A stretch of 64,000 nt of DNA from Ga0077548 sp035440445 (GTDB taxonomy: Bacteria; Pseudomonadota; Alphaproteobacteria; Rhizobiales; Xanthobacteraceae): positions 124,001 through 188,000 of the forward strand of contig DAORMJ010000001.1 in the NCBI GenBank assembly GCA_035440445.1, written 5' to 3'. The position numbers were made by a program, and so were the translations under genes. The notes under the pieces are model-generated. The model saw only the letters and a list, made by a program, of their open reading frames with translations. It ran no database searches and had not been told where the DNA came from. Below, piece by piece: positions 52,254-59,473 of this stretch. The first letter of the stretch is position 1. Each line of letters opens with the position of its first letter.

Positions 52254-53238
52254 ATGCCGACAACCCTGACCTTGGGCGGTATCGTACTGGCGGTGCTGGG
52301 TCTGCTGATTGCCTTTGCGGGCTTGCCTGACCGCTCCGCCGGTCTCGGCCTTGGCAGCGACCTGTTGCAAGCGGGANNNNNNNNNNNNNNNNNNNNNNNN
52401 NNNNNNNNNNNNNNNNNNNNNNNNNNNNNNNNNNNNNNNNNNNNNNNNNNNNNNNNNNNNNNNNNNNNNNNNNNNNNNNNNNNNNNNNNNNNNNNNNNNN
52501 NTGAACGACGGCCTTGTGACGGAAACGCCGCTCCCGCTGCCGCGCGCTGCCGCGCCGAGGACGCCCGCACCGGCACCCGCGCCGGTTGTAATGGAAGAAC
52601 CCGAACCGGAAGCTGCTCCGGCGCGCACGCCGCGTCCTGCTCGGCCTGCCCTGCGCGAGTCGCAAGCCCCGCAACCGGAGCCAACGCCCGCGCCGCGCGC
52701 CGTTCGTCCCACTGCCGAGCCACAGCGTAGCCCTGCGAAAGCGCCGCTCCTGCCGGAGGTGCGTCGTCCGGAGCCCGTGCGCGAGCATGAGGAACAGGAA
52801 GAGGACAATGCGGACGACTTCCAGCCGCAACGCAGCGAGCCGCGCTGGATGCGTGCGCAGGCGGAAGCGAATGATCGCAATCCGCAAGCGCCCGTAATTC
52901 CGCTTTCGACCCGTCCGCTACGAGCGTCGCCTTCCGCCGCGCCGGCCCCGCGCCGCGAAGTGGCTGCGGCACCCGTACCGAGCGTTGATGTGCGCCGCCG
53001 GCCGGCACCGGAAGCGCCGCCGGTTCAGCCCGAGCAGCCGGAGCCCGCGGAAGTTTCGGTGGTCCGCTCGGGCATCATCGCCGGCATGGCCTATACGCTC
53101 TACTCGGATGGATCGATCGAAGCGGAGCTTCCCGCCGGTCTCGTTCGCTTCGCTTCGCTCGGCGAGCTACAGGATCACGTGAAGCGCGCGGGCGCCGACG
53201 AGGACAACGGCTATAATCCGAATTCGTCGCAGCGCTAG
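52254..53238 (+). CDS. Pro/Ala-rich membrane-anchored protein, interrupted by an assembly gap
   Basis: The start (MPTTLTLGGIVLAVLGLLIA) forms one N-terminal membrane segment in a frame that runs into 125 N (52377-52501). The other side continues in a different frame, so the gap length is wrong. The visible rest is a long disordered Pro/Ala/Glu/Arg region ending in an ordered C-terminal segment (VVRSGIIAGMAYTLYSDGSI, then ELPAGLVRFASLGELQDHV). The architecture suggests a membrane anchor, a periplasmic or cytosolic linker and a small domain. Its stop codon shares bases with the stop of the convergent EamA gene. Confidence 0.65.
52377..52501. other. run of 125 N (assembly gap)
   Basis: Unknown bases inside the Pro/Ala-rich membrane-protein gene. 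The flanking frames do not match, so the length is an estimate. Confidence 0.95.
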
Positions 53239-54137
53239 ACGTTCGCGGGCTTAGCGCGCGGCCGGTTCACGAGCCAGATTCCGCAGGCGACCAAAGCGAG
53301 CGCGATCCACAGGAGCGGGCTCACTTTCTCGTTCAGGAAATAAGCGCCGGACAGCATCGCGAATAGCGGCGAGAGAAACGTGAAGACCGAAAGCGTCGAT
53401 GCAGGATAGGTCCGCACCAGTGCGAACCATGCGAGATAAGACAGAAACGCCACGATCACGATCTGATAGGCGAGCGAAGCCGCAACCAGACCGTCGAACT
53501 TCGTGATCCCGCTTTCTCCGAACAAAAGCGCGCCCGGCATGAACAGCGCGGTCATGCCGAGTTGGTAGGCGAGCGTCTTCGCCGGGTGAATTTTCGCGAG
53601 CGAACTCTTCTTGATGATGAGTGTCGTTGCCGCCCACAGCACGGCCGCGACCAGCATCATCATGTCGCCGATCAGCGCGGTCGCCGAAGGCAGCGAGAGA
53701 CTGTCCGACAATGCGAGCACGAGTCCCGTGAAGGCGCAGAGCAGTCCCGCGATCTGCGCGAAACCCATGCGCTCGTTCGGCAGCAGGAAATGCGCGCCGA
53801 TCGCGACCACGAAAGGCGTGGCATAAAGAAAGAGAATGCTGCGCGCGACATCGGTATAGACCAGCGCCCAGTAAATGAATGCAAACTCCGACGCGAACAG
53901 AAAGCCGACCAGCAATCCGACCGCCAACGTGCCGTCGCGCTCGAACAGCTTGATGCCGCGCAGATAGCACCAGACGAGCAGGAGCAGGAATGCGCCTGCG
54001 CAGCGTAGCCCGCTCTGGAAGGCGGGCGACACCGCTTCGTTCGTGACCTTGATCGCGACCTGTTGGAAGCCCCATGTCGCGGTGAGCACGACCATGGCCA
54101 GTGCCGCGACGATGTCCAGCCTGTCGTGCTGTTTCAT
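53235..54137 (-). CDS. DMT superfamily (EamA) transporter
   Basis: A 300-residue inner-membrane protein with ten predicted helices arranged as two EamA repeats. WGFQQVAIKVTNEAVSPAFQSGLR is the conserved first-repeat region. Members export amino acids or other metabolites; the substrate here is unknown. The ATG overlaps the S9 peptidase stop by four bases, so this is the third gene of the msrB operon. Confidence 0.88.
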   Translation of the reverse strand: MKQHDRLDIVAALAMVVLTATWGFQQVAIKVTNEAVSPAFQSGLRCAGAFLLLLVWCYLRGIKLFERDGTLAVGLLVGFLFASEFAFIYWALVYTDVARSILFLYATPFVVAIGAHFLLPNERMGFAQIAGLLCAFTGLVLALSDSLSLPSATALIGDMMMLVAAVLWAATTLIIKKSSLAKIHPAKTLAYQLGMTALFMPGALLFGESGITKFDGLVAASLAYQIVIVAFLSYLAWFALVRTYPASTLSVFTFLSPLFAMLSGAYFLNEKVSPLLWIALALVACGIWLVNRPRAKPANV

Positions 54138-56275
54138 GCGCTGGCGTCGGCGCCCGCGGTCACGATGGCAAAGACGTAAGCAATCGCGACTTCATCGAGC
54201 CGGTCGAAGCGGCCCGCGGCACCCCCGTGGCCCGCATCCATGTTGGTCTTGAGAAAGATCGGGTTCTCTCCCGTGTTGAACCGGCGCAGCTTCGCGGTCC
54301 ATTTCGCGGGCTCCCAATAGGTCACGCGCGGATCGGTCAGGCCCGCAAGCACCAGCATGGCCGGATAGGCTTTCGCCGCGACATTGTCGTAGGGCGAATA
54401 GCGCAGCATGCGTTCGAGCACGGCCTTGTCGGTCGCGGGGTTGCCCCATTCGGGCCATTCCGGCGGGGTGAGCGGCAGCGTGCCGTCGAGCATCGTGTTG
54501 ATGACGTCGACGAAGGGCACTTCCGCGATGATGCCCGCGAACAGATCCGGCCGCAGGTTCGCGACCGCGCCCATCAGGAGACCGCCCGCTGAGCCGCCAT
54601 GCGCGACGATGCGGCTCGGGCTCGCAAATTTTTCGGCGACGAGATGGTCGCCGCAGGCGATGAAGTCGGTGAAGGTGTTCTCCTTCTTCTCCATCTTGCC
54701 GTCGAGATACCAGCGCCAGCCTTTGTCGGTGCCGCCGCGGATATGCGCGATGGCATAAACGAAACCACGGTCGACCAGCGACAGGCGGCTCGTGGAGAAA
54801 CTCGCCGGCATCGAAATGCCGTAGGAGCCGTAGCCATAGAGCAGGCAAGGGGCCGTGCCGTCGATCTTGGTGCTGACGTGATGGATCAGCGAAATCGGCA
54901 CGACCGCGCCGTCTTTGGCTTTTGCGAAGATACGGCGCGTCACGTAGTCGGCAGGATTGTGGCCCGAGGGCACTTCCTGACGCTTGCGCAGCACGCGCTC
55001 GCGTGTCCGCAGGTCGTAATCCCAGACTTCCGTCGGCGTCGTCATCGACGAATAATTGAACCGCAACGTGTCGGTCACGAATTCGTAGCCCGTGGAAGAG
55101 CCCAGCGAATAGGCTTCTTCCTCGAACGCGATCGAATGCTCCGCGCCAGTTGCGATTTCGCGCACGATGATGCGCGGCAGGCCCTCGTGACGCTCGAGCC
55201 GAGTCATCCAGGCCTGAAAGACCGAGCAATCGAGGATCAGCGTGCCCGCGCTGTGCGCGATGAGATCGCGCCAGTTCGCGCGGCCCGGATTGGCGAGCGG
55301 CGTGGTCACGATCTTGAAGTCTTCCGCCCCGTCCGCGTTCGTCAATAGGACAAGAATGTCCTCGCCATTGAACGACGGATGATGCTCGACCTCGTAACGC
55401 ATCCCGACTGTGCGCGGCTCGATCAGGCGCGGCTTGGCGGATGGGTTGTGCAGGTCGAGCAGATAGACTTCGGAGGTGTCGTGATCGCCGGCCGAAATGG
55501 CGCCATAGCGGCCAGCCTGCAACTCGCCGAGATGGACGAAGAAGCCCTTGTCGAATTCTTCGTAGATGAGTTCGTCGTCCGCTTGCTTTTGGCCGAGGCG
55601 GTGCAGATAGACGCGAGAAGGGCGATGCTCGGCATCGAGCTTGATGTAATAGAAGCCGCTGGCGTCGGCGAGCCAGAGTGCGGCGCCACCAGTGTCTGTG
55701 ACGAGATCGTCGCGGTCGGCATGGCTCGAAAGATCGCGCACGCGCAGCGAATAGAGTTCGGAGCCCTTGTCGTCATAGCCCCAGGCGAGGAGCTTGTGAT
55801 CGGGCGAATGCGAAACGCCGCCGAGCGAGAAATAGGATTTGTCTTTCGCAAGCGCGTCGCCATCCAGCATCACTTCTTCCGCGCCGCCACCGGAAGGTTT
55901 GCGGCAGACCAGCGGATGCTGCCCGCCTTCGCGATAGCGGGAGAAGTATTCATAAGGGCCATCGCGGGATGGCACCGAGGAATCGTCTTCCTTGATGCGG
56001 CCGCGCATTTCCGCGATCAGCTTTTTCTTCAGCGGCTCATACGGCGCGAAAGCTTTTTCGGTATAGGCGTTCTCAGCTTCGAGATAGGTGCGGATGCGCG
56101 GTTGCAGGACCGAGGTGTCGCGAAACACTTCCTGCCATTTGGGGTCACGCAGCCAAGCGAAATCGTCCACGAGGGTGATCCCGTGGACGATCTGTTGCGA
56201 GGCTATGCTTTCAGCCGATGGGGTCGCGCCGAGCGCGGTTACGTTCCAGCCTGAATTACTTGCCGCCTTGGTCAT
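54134..56275 (-). CDS. ptrB: S9A family oligopeptidase (oligopeptidase B-like)
   Basis: A 713-residue serine peptidase. An N-terminal seven-bladed beta-propeller is followed by the alpha/beta-hydrolase domain, with the nucleophile in AHGGSAGGLLMG, the Asp region in VLAGLTDPRVTYWEPAKW, and the catalytic His in DAGHGGAAGRF. Oligopeptidase B cuts small peptides after Arg or Lys; the symbol reflects the family rather than proven specificity. The start lies inside msrB (20-base overlap). Confidence 0.88.
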   Translation of the reverse strand: MTKAASNSGWNVTALGATPSAESIASQQIVHGITLVDDFAWLRDPKWQEVFRDTSVLQPRIRTYLEAENAYTEKAFAPYEPLKKKLIAEMRGRIKEDDSSVPSRDGPYEYFSRYREGGQHPLVCRKPSGGGAEEVMLDGDALAKDKSYFSLGGVSHSPDHKLLAWGYDDKGSELYSLRVRDLSSHADRDDLVTDTGGAALWLADASGFYYIKLDAEHRPSRVYLHRLGQKQADDELIYEEFDKGFFVHLGELQAGRYGAISAGDHDTSEVYLLDLHNPSAKPRLIEPRTVGMRYEVEHHPSFNGEDILVLLTNADGAEDFKIVTTPLANPGRANWRDLIAHSAGTLILDCSVFQAWMTRLERHEGLPRIIVREIATGAEHSIAFEEEAYSLGSSTGYEFVTDTLRFNYSSMTTPTEVWDYDLRTRERVLRKRQEVPSGHNPADYVTRRIFAKAKDGAVVPISLIHHVSTKIDGTAPCLLYGYGSYGISMPASFSTSRLSLVDRGFVYAIAHIRGGTDKGWRWYLDGKMEKKENTFTDFIACGDHLVAEKFASPSRIVAHGGSAGGLLMGAVANLRPDLFAGIIAEVPFVDVINTMLDGTLPLTPPEWPEWGNPATDKAVLERMLRYSPYDNVAAKAYPAMLVLAGLTDPRVTYWEPAKWTAKLRRFNTGENPIFLKTNMDAGHGGAAGRFDRLDEVAIAYVFAIVTAGADASA

Positions 56276-56681
56276 CTGATTTTTGCAACTTCAATGCATG
56301 ACCGTTCATGCAATAGCGCATTCCGGTCGGGTTGGGTCCGTCCGGGAATACGTGTCCGAGATGCGCCTCGCAAGAGGCGCAGCGGATTTCGGTGCGGCGC
56401 ATCAAAAATGAATTATCCTGATGTTCGGAAACCGCGCCGCCTTCGATCGGCTTGTAGAAGCTCGGCCATCCGGAACCGGAATCATATTTGGTTTCGGAGG
56501 AAAACAGCGGCGCGCCGCAGGCGACGCAGTTATAGACGCCCTTGCTCTTTTCATTGAGGTAGGGGCCGGTCCATGCCGGCTCGGTGCCGTGTTCGCGTGT
56601 GATGCGATACTGTTCCGGCGTCAGCGCCTGCTGCCACTCGGCATCGGACTTGACGACCTTGGGACGGTTGGTCTCGGACAT
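56256..56681 (-). CDS. msrB: peptide-methionine (R)-S-oxide reductase
   Basis: A 141-residue enzyme that repairs the R form of methionine sulfoxide. Two CxxC pairs bind zinc (CVACGAPLF and CASCEAHLG), GSGWPSF is the conserved loop, and the catalytic Cys is in GMRYCMNGHAL. The start at MSETNRPKV fits the family length; an open in-frame extension of 100 codons upstream is not part of it. First gene of the msrB, ptrB, EamA operon. Confidence 0.93.
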   Translation of the reverse strand: MSETNRPKVVKSDAEWQQALTPEQYRITREHGTEPAWTGPYLNEKSKGVYNCVACGAPLFSSETKYDSGSGWPSFYKPIEGGAVSEHQDNSFLMRRTEIRCASCEAHLGHVFPDGPNPTGMRYCMNGHALKLQKSDDQGGK

Positions 56682-57026
56682 GGGTCTGCTCCGGGTTCGA
56701 TTTTCCGTACCAGAGGTATGCCTCGGCCCGGCAGGCTGCAAGCCGGGAGTCTTACACAAGCGCGCGAGCGCGAAATGCCTCGCGAGATCGTAACCGGTAC
56801 CGCTGCCTGCCGCGCGGCGTTCCGCGCGCAGCGAACGCCGCAGCCGCGCCTCCTGCGTGGGATTGCCGGCTCCGAGGAAAGCATGCTGCCGCCGCAGCAG
56901 ATCCTCTCTCGTTTCCGTGCGGAAGGCACGAATGTGAGCCCATGCGGGGCCGCGCACGATAATCGGGGGCGCTCGGAAAGCCATCGCGATAACTCCTGCT
57001 TCGGAAAGCGGGAATTTTCGCGGGAT

Positions 57027-57055
57027 TTGACGGCGCGGGGATATATTCCTATAGA
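57027..57055 (+). promoter_or_regulatory. sigma-70-type promoter overlapping an ATATATTCCTA element
   Basis: TTGACG (57027-57032) and TATAGA (57050-57055) are 17 bases apart. The direct repeat ATATATTCCTA (57041-57051) fills the end of the spacer and the start of the -10. A second hyphenated symmetry TTCCT-ATAGA-AGGAA extends over the -10 to 57060. This is the expected position for an autorepressor site. Confidence 0.62.
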
Positions 57056-57166
57056 AGGAAGCCGGCGCTTCTTCGTAAGCCTTTCTCCACGCAGAGAGAT
57101 TCAGGGAGAAAATATTTTTTCCAAAAAACCTATTTCCCCGCTCTCGCCGTATTCGCTAGGGTAAGT

Positions 57167-57177
57167 ATATATTCCTA
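57167..57177 (+). promoter_or_regulatory. second ATATATTCCTA element
   Basis: An exact 11-base copy of the element at 57041-57051, 126 bases downstream and 20 bases before the start codon at 57197. Here it is followed by TAGTAA in the place of TATAGA, so a second, weaker promoter is possible. Confidence 0.5.
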
Positions 57178-57196
57178 GTAACGGGAGTGGCTCTGG

Positions 57197-57574
57197 ATGT
57201 ATGGTGTAATTTGTTCCGAGACGGCGAACCGCAAGCGCGCGAAAAGCGGTTCGGAGCCGCCGCCGAGCATATCGTTGTTGTGTCTGCTTGCGGCCCGCCT
57301 TGCGGCGAGCGCGGTCGGCGTTCCCGCCTCGGAAATTTCCTTGAGCCGCCGCTCGTCGCGCCGCGTCTCGACGGCGCGTCAGCTCGGCATTTATCTCGCG
57401 CACACGGCGGCGGGATTGCCGCTCGTGAAAGTGGCGGAGTGCTTCGGGCGCGATCGCACCACCGCCGCGCATGCCTGCCGCCTCATTGAAGACCGGCGCG
57501 ATGATCGCCGCTTCGACGCCGAGTTGAACGAGCTCGAAGATCTGCTCCGCATGTTTTGTGGAGGCGTCCGGTGA
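57197..57574 (+). CDS. stand-alone DnaA domain IV-like DNA-binding protein
   Basis: A 125-residue protein whose second half matches the DNA-binding domain IV of DnaA: STARQLGIYLAHTAAGLPLV, VAECFGRDRTTAAHACRLIE, where RDRTTAAHACRLI corresponds to the DnaA signature RDHTTVLHACRKI. The AAA+ ATPase domain is absent. The N-terminal 55 residues are low in complexity and basic. It ends in a four-base overlap (GTGA) with the DUF6456 gene. It likely binds a DnaA-box-like or its own operator sequence and acts as a transcription or replication regulator (inference). Confidence 0.82.
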   Translation: MYGVICSETANRKRAKSGSEPPPSISLLCLLAARLAASAVGVPASEISLSRRSSRRVSTARQLGIYLAHTAAGLPLVKVAECFGRDRTTAAHACRLIEDRRDDRRFDAELNELEDLLRMFCGGVR

Positions 57575-58167
57575 AGAAGACGCGCAAAGAACCGCAGGAC
57601 TTCCTGCGCCAGCATGGCGTAGGAAAAGCCGGCAAGGAGAACGCCCGGATCGCCCCCGACGCGCTCCTCGTCAACGAAAGCGAAAGCCCGCTCGCCTGGC
57701 TCGCGCGGCGCAAGGACGTGAACGGGAAGCCGATGATCGATGCGGCGCAATTTGCCGCCGGCGAGCGTCTGCGCGCCGACTTCACCCGTGCGGCGATGAC
57801 GCCGCGCATCGGTGCGAACTTCTCCGCACCTGTCGCGCATGGGCGCCGCGGCAGCGGCGAAAGTGCCGCGTTCTATTCCGATATCGTGATTGCCGCAAAA
57901 GAGCGGATGAACCTCGCGCTGGACGCGGCGGGCCCGGAGTTCTCCGGCCTGCTCCTCGACGTTTGCTGCTTTCTCAAAGGACTGGAAACCGTCGAACAGG
58001 AGCGCGGCTGGCCGCGGCGCACGTCCAAGGTTGTGCTCGGCCTCGCGCTCGATCGCCTCGCGCGGCATTACGGGATCGGCGTGGCAGTCACCGGCAAAAA
58101 TCGCGCGCCGATCCGCGGCTGGCAGGCCGAAGGCGCAAGACCCACGATGGATGCGCAGCGTGATTAG
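57571..58167 (+). CDS. DUF6456 domain protein
   Basis: A 198-residue protein found next to the DnaA-IV-like gene. The GTG at 57571 was chosen because GGAGG at 57560-57564 precedes it and because of the GTGA overlap. The conserved core runs from LAWLARRKDVNGKPMIDAAQ to GRRGSGESAAFYSDIV, followed by a helical end with VVLGLALDRLARHYGI. Function unknown. The coupling suggests a partner of the DNA-binding protein upstream. The stop codon touches a palindromic repeat at 58167. Confidence 0.8.
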   Translation: MKKTRKEPQDFLRQHGVGKAGKENARIAPDALLVNESESPLAWLARRKDVNGKPMIDAAQFAAGERLRADFTRAAMTPRIGANFSAPVAHGRRGSGESAAFYSDIVIAAKERMNLALDAAGPEFSGLLLDVCCFLKGLETVEQERGWPRRTSKVVLGLALDRLARHYGIGVAVTGKNRAPIRGWQAEGARPTMDAQRD

Positions 58168-58215
58168 AGCATGATCCCGAAACGTCTGAAGCGGTTCTCG
58201 GAACAGATCATGCTC
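58167..58215. repeat. GAGCATGATC palindromic repeat, second copy
   Basis: The arms GAGCATGATC (58167-58176) and GATCATGCTC (58206-58215) are exact complements and enclose an imperfect inner stem (CCGAAACG with GGTTCTCGG). It is the same family as the repeat at 34372. It lies between convergent genes (DUF6456 and sufE) and could also end transcription. Confidence 0.75.
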
Positions 58216-58222
58216 AAGAAAA

Positions 58223-58639
58223 TCAGGCTGCGAGCACTTCCTTCGCGTCGCGTTTCATGCGCTCGACCATGGAACGGAAGCCGTTCGAGCGTTGCGGCGT
58301 CAGATGTTCGCCAAGCCCGAGCTGATTGAACACGGCATTGGCGTCGGTTTCGAGAATGGTTTTGGCCTGCTCGCCGGAATAAAGCGCGAGCAGGATCGCG
58401 ACGAGCCCTTTCACGATATGCGCGTCGCTGTCGCCCTGAAACTCGATCACGCCGCCGGGCTTGGGGTGGCTGGTAAGCCAGACCTGGCTCGCGCAGCCCT
58501 GCACTTTATTCTGGTCGGTGTGGTCCGCAGCCGGCAGCTCCGGCAGCTTGCGGCCGAGCTCGATCACATAGCGGTAGCGATCGTCCCAGCTATCCAGCAG
58601 TTCGAAGTCGTCGAGGATTTTTTCGATGCGCTCGTTCAT
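58223..58639 (-). CDS. sufE: SufE family sulfur acceptor
   Basis: A 138-residue protein that accepts sulfur from a cysteine desulfurase (SufS) for Fe-S cluster assembly. The conserved acceptor is Cys49 in KVQGCASQVW. Length and the DAIVKGLVAILLALYSG-like core match SufE. The start at 58639 gives the usual MNERIEKILDDF. It is not adjacent to other suf genes. Confidence 0.92.
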   Translation of the reverse strand: MNERIEKILDDFELLDSWDDRYRYVIELGRKLPELPAADHTDQNKVQGCASQVWLTSHPKPGGVIEFQGDSDAHIVKGLVAILLALYSGEQAKTILETDANAVFNQLGLGEHLTPQRSNGFRSMVERMKRDAKEVLAA

Positions 58640-58684
58640 GGCCGCTATATAGGCGGCGCGGCGAGAACGCACAATTTGGAAAGG

Positions 58685-59092
58685 CTAGCCCGCCCGGCGA
58701 TGCGGGTTCTGCGGTCCGGCGGTCTTTTCGGGTGCCATCCACGGCAATTCGCGGTCTTCCGCCGTCAGCGTGTCGCGGCCCGGACGCGGGGTCGATCCGG
58801 TCGGCAGGTCCTGCTTCGAGATCGTCTCGGCGGAGTTCGATGAAAGCATTTCGTAGAGCATGCGCGCGCCGTTCTGCGCCTTCTGGCCGAATACCTGCAA
58901 TGCCTGCGAGCCGATCGCGCAGGCATCGGGTTCGCGTTGGCAGAAACCGCGCGCATCCTTGATCGCGGCCTGTGCGGCGCCGATCGCTTCGAAGGTGCTG
59001 ATGTCGGGCGTATTGGAATCGGTTTTCGCTCCCGCCGGCAACAGCACGACGACGATCAAAAGCCAGAACGCTACACGCAACAGAAAGAACAT
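58685..59092 (-). CDS. DUF5330 exported or membrane-anchored protein
   Basis: A 135-residue protein. The N-terminal MFFLLRVAFWLLIVVVLLPA is a signal or membrane anchor. The core DISTFEAIGAAQAAIKDARG with FCQREPDACAIG (two cysteines eight residues apart) is the DUF5330 pattern, restricted to Rhizobiales. The tail after residue 90 is Pro-rich and disordered. Function unknown. It lies 45 bases upstream of sufE on the same strand. Confidence 0.82.
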   Translation of the reverse strand: MFFLLRVAFWLLIVVVLLPAGAKTDSNTPDISTFEAIGAAQAAIKDARGFCQREPDACAIGSQALQVFGQKAQNGARMLYEMLSSNSAETISKQDLPTGSTPRPGRDTLTAEDRELPWMAPEKTAGPQNPHRRAG

Positions 59093-59473
59093 GACGCCTT
59101 CAGTCCCTGCGCGGCTTATCTGCCGCGTCATGGCGGACCCTAGCGCGGACCCCTTCAAAGAAGCGTTCGGCTTTCGAGGCGCATTGCGGAAATTCCGGCA
59201 ACAATTTCGAAACTATTTGGCCGGAGCGCCGTGCGCGAGACGGTACAGGATGAGAACGAAGGTCTCGGCTCGGAAACCGATCGTTCACCATGACGCTGGA
59301 TCGGGTGGAAACCATGCGAAATCAACGCATTCGGAGCGGTCTTCCGCTGTCTCGACGCACGGAATTTAGGGTTCGCTTAAGTGCGCGCTTTTACTGTCGG
59401 CAAACGAGGCGAAGGAAGGCGCGCAAGGCTTCGGTTTTGCAGGCGCCAGTAAGAAGTAGAGTTGCGTAGTTCC
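59093..59473. other. intergenic region upstream of the sensor kinase
   Basis: A gap between divergent genes. Several short open stretches occur on both strands but none has a ribosome site or family resemblance. I see no tRNA, terminator, strong promoter or repeat. Confidence 0.5.

Larger units (their letters stand above)
56682..57196. other. 515-base intergenic region with a tandem promoter/operator
   Basis: The msrB-proximal 300 bases keep the msrB frame open on the minus strand (ATG at 56984, MAFRAPPIIVRGPAWAHIRA) without resembling a known protein. The 56985-57196 part is AT-richer and holds a promoter for the DnaA-like gene and two copies of ATATATTCCTA. The AT tract at about 57113-57140 may be a curved or protein-binding element. 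Confidence 0.5.

Noticed and set aside
57041..57177. The ATATATTCCTA copies as DnaA boxes
   Set aside because: They do not fit TTATNCACA, so binding by the DnaA-IV-like protein is only a hypothesis from position.
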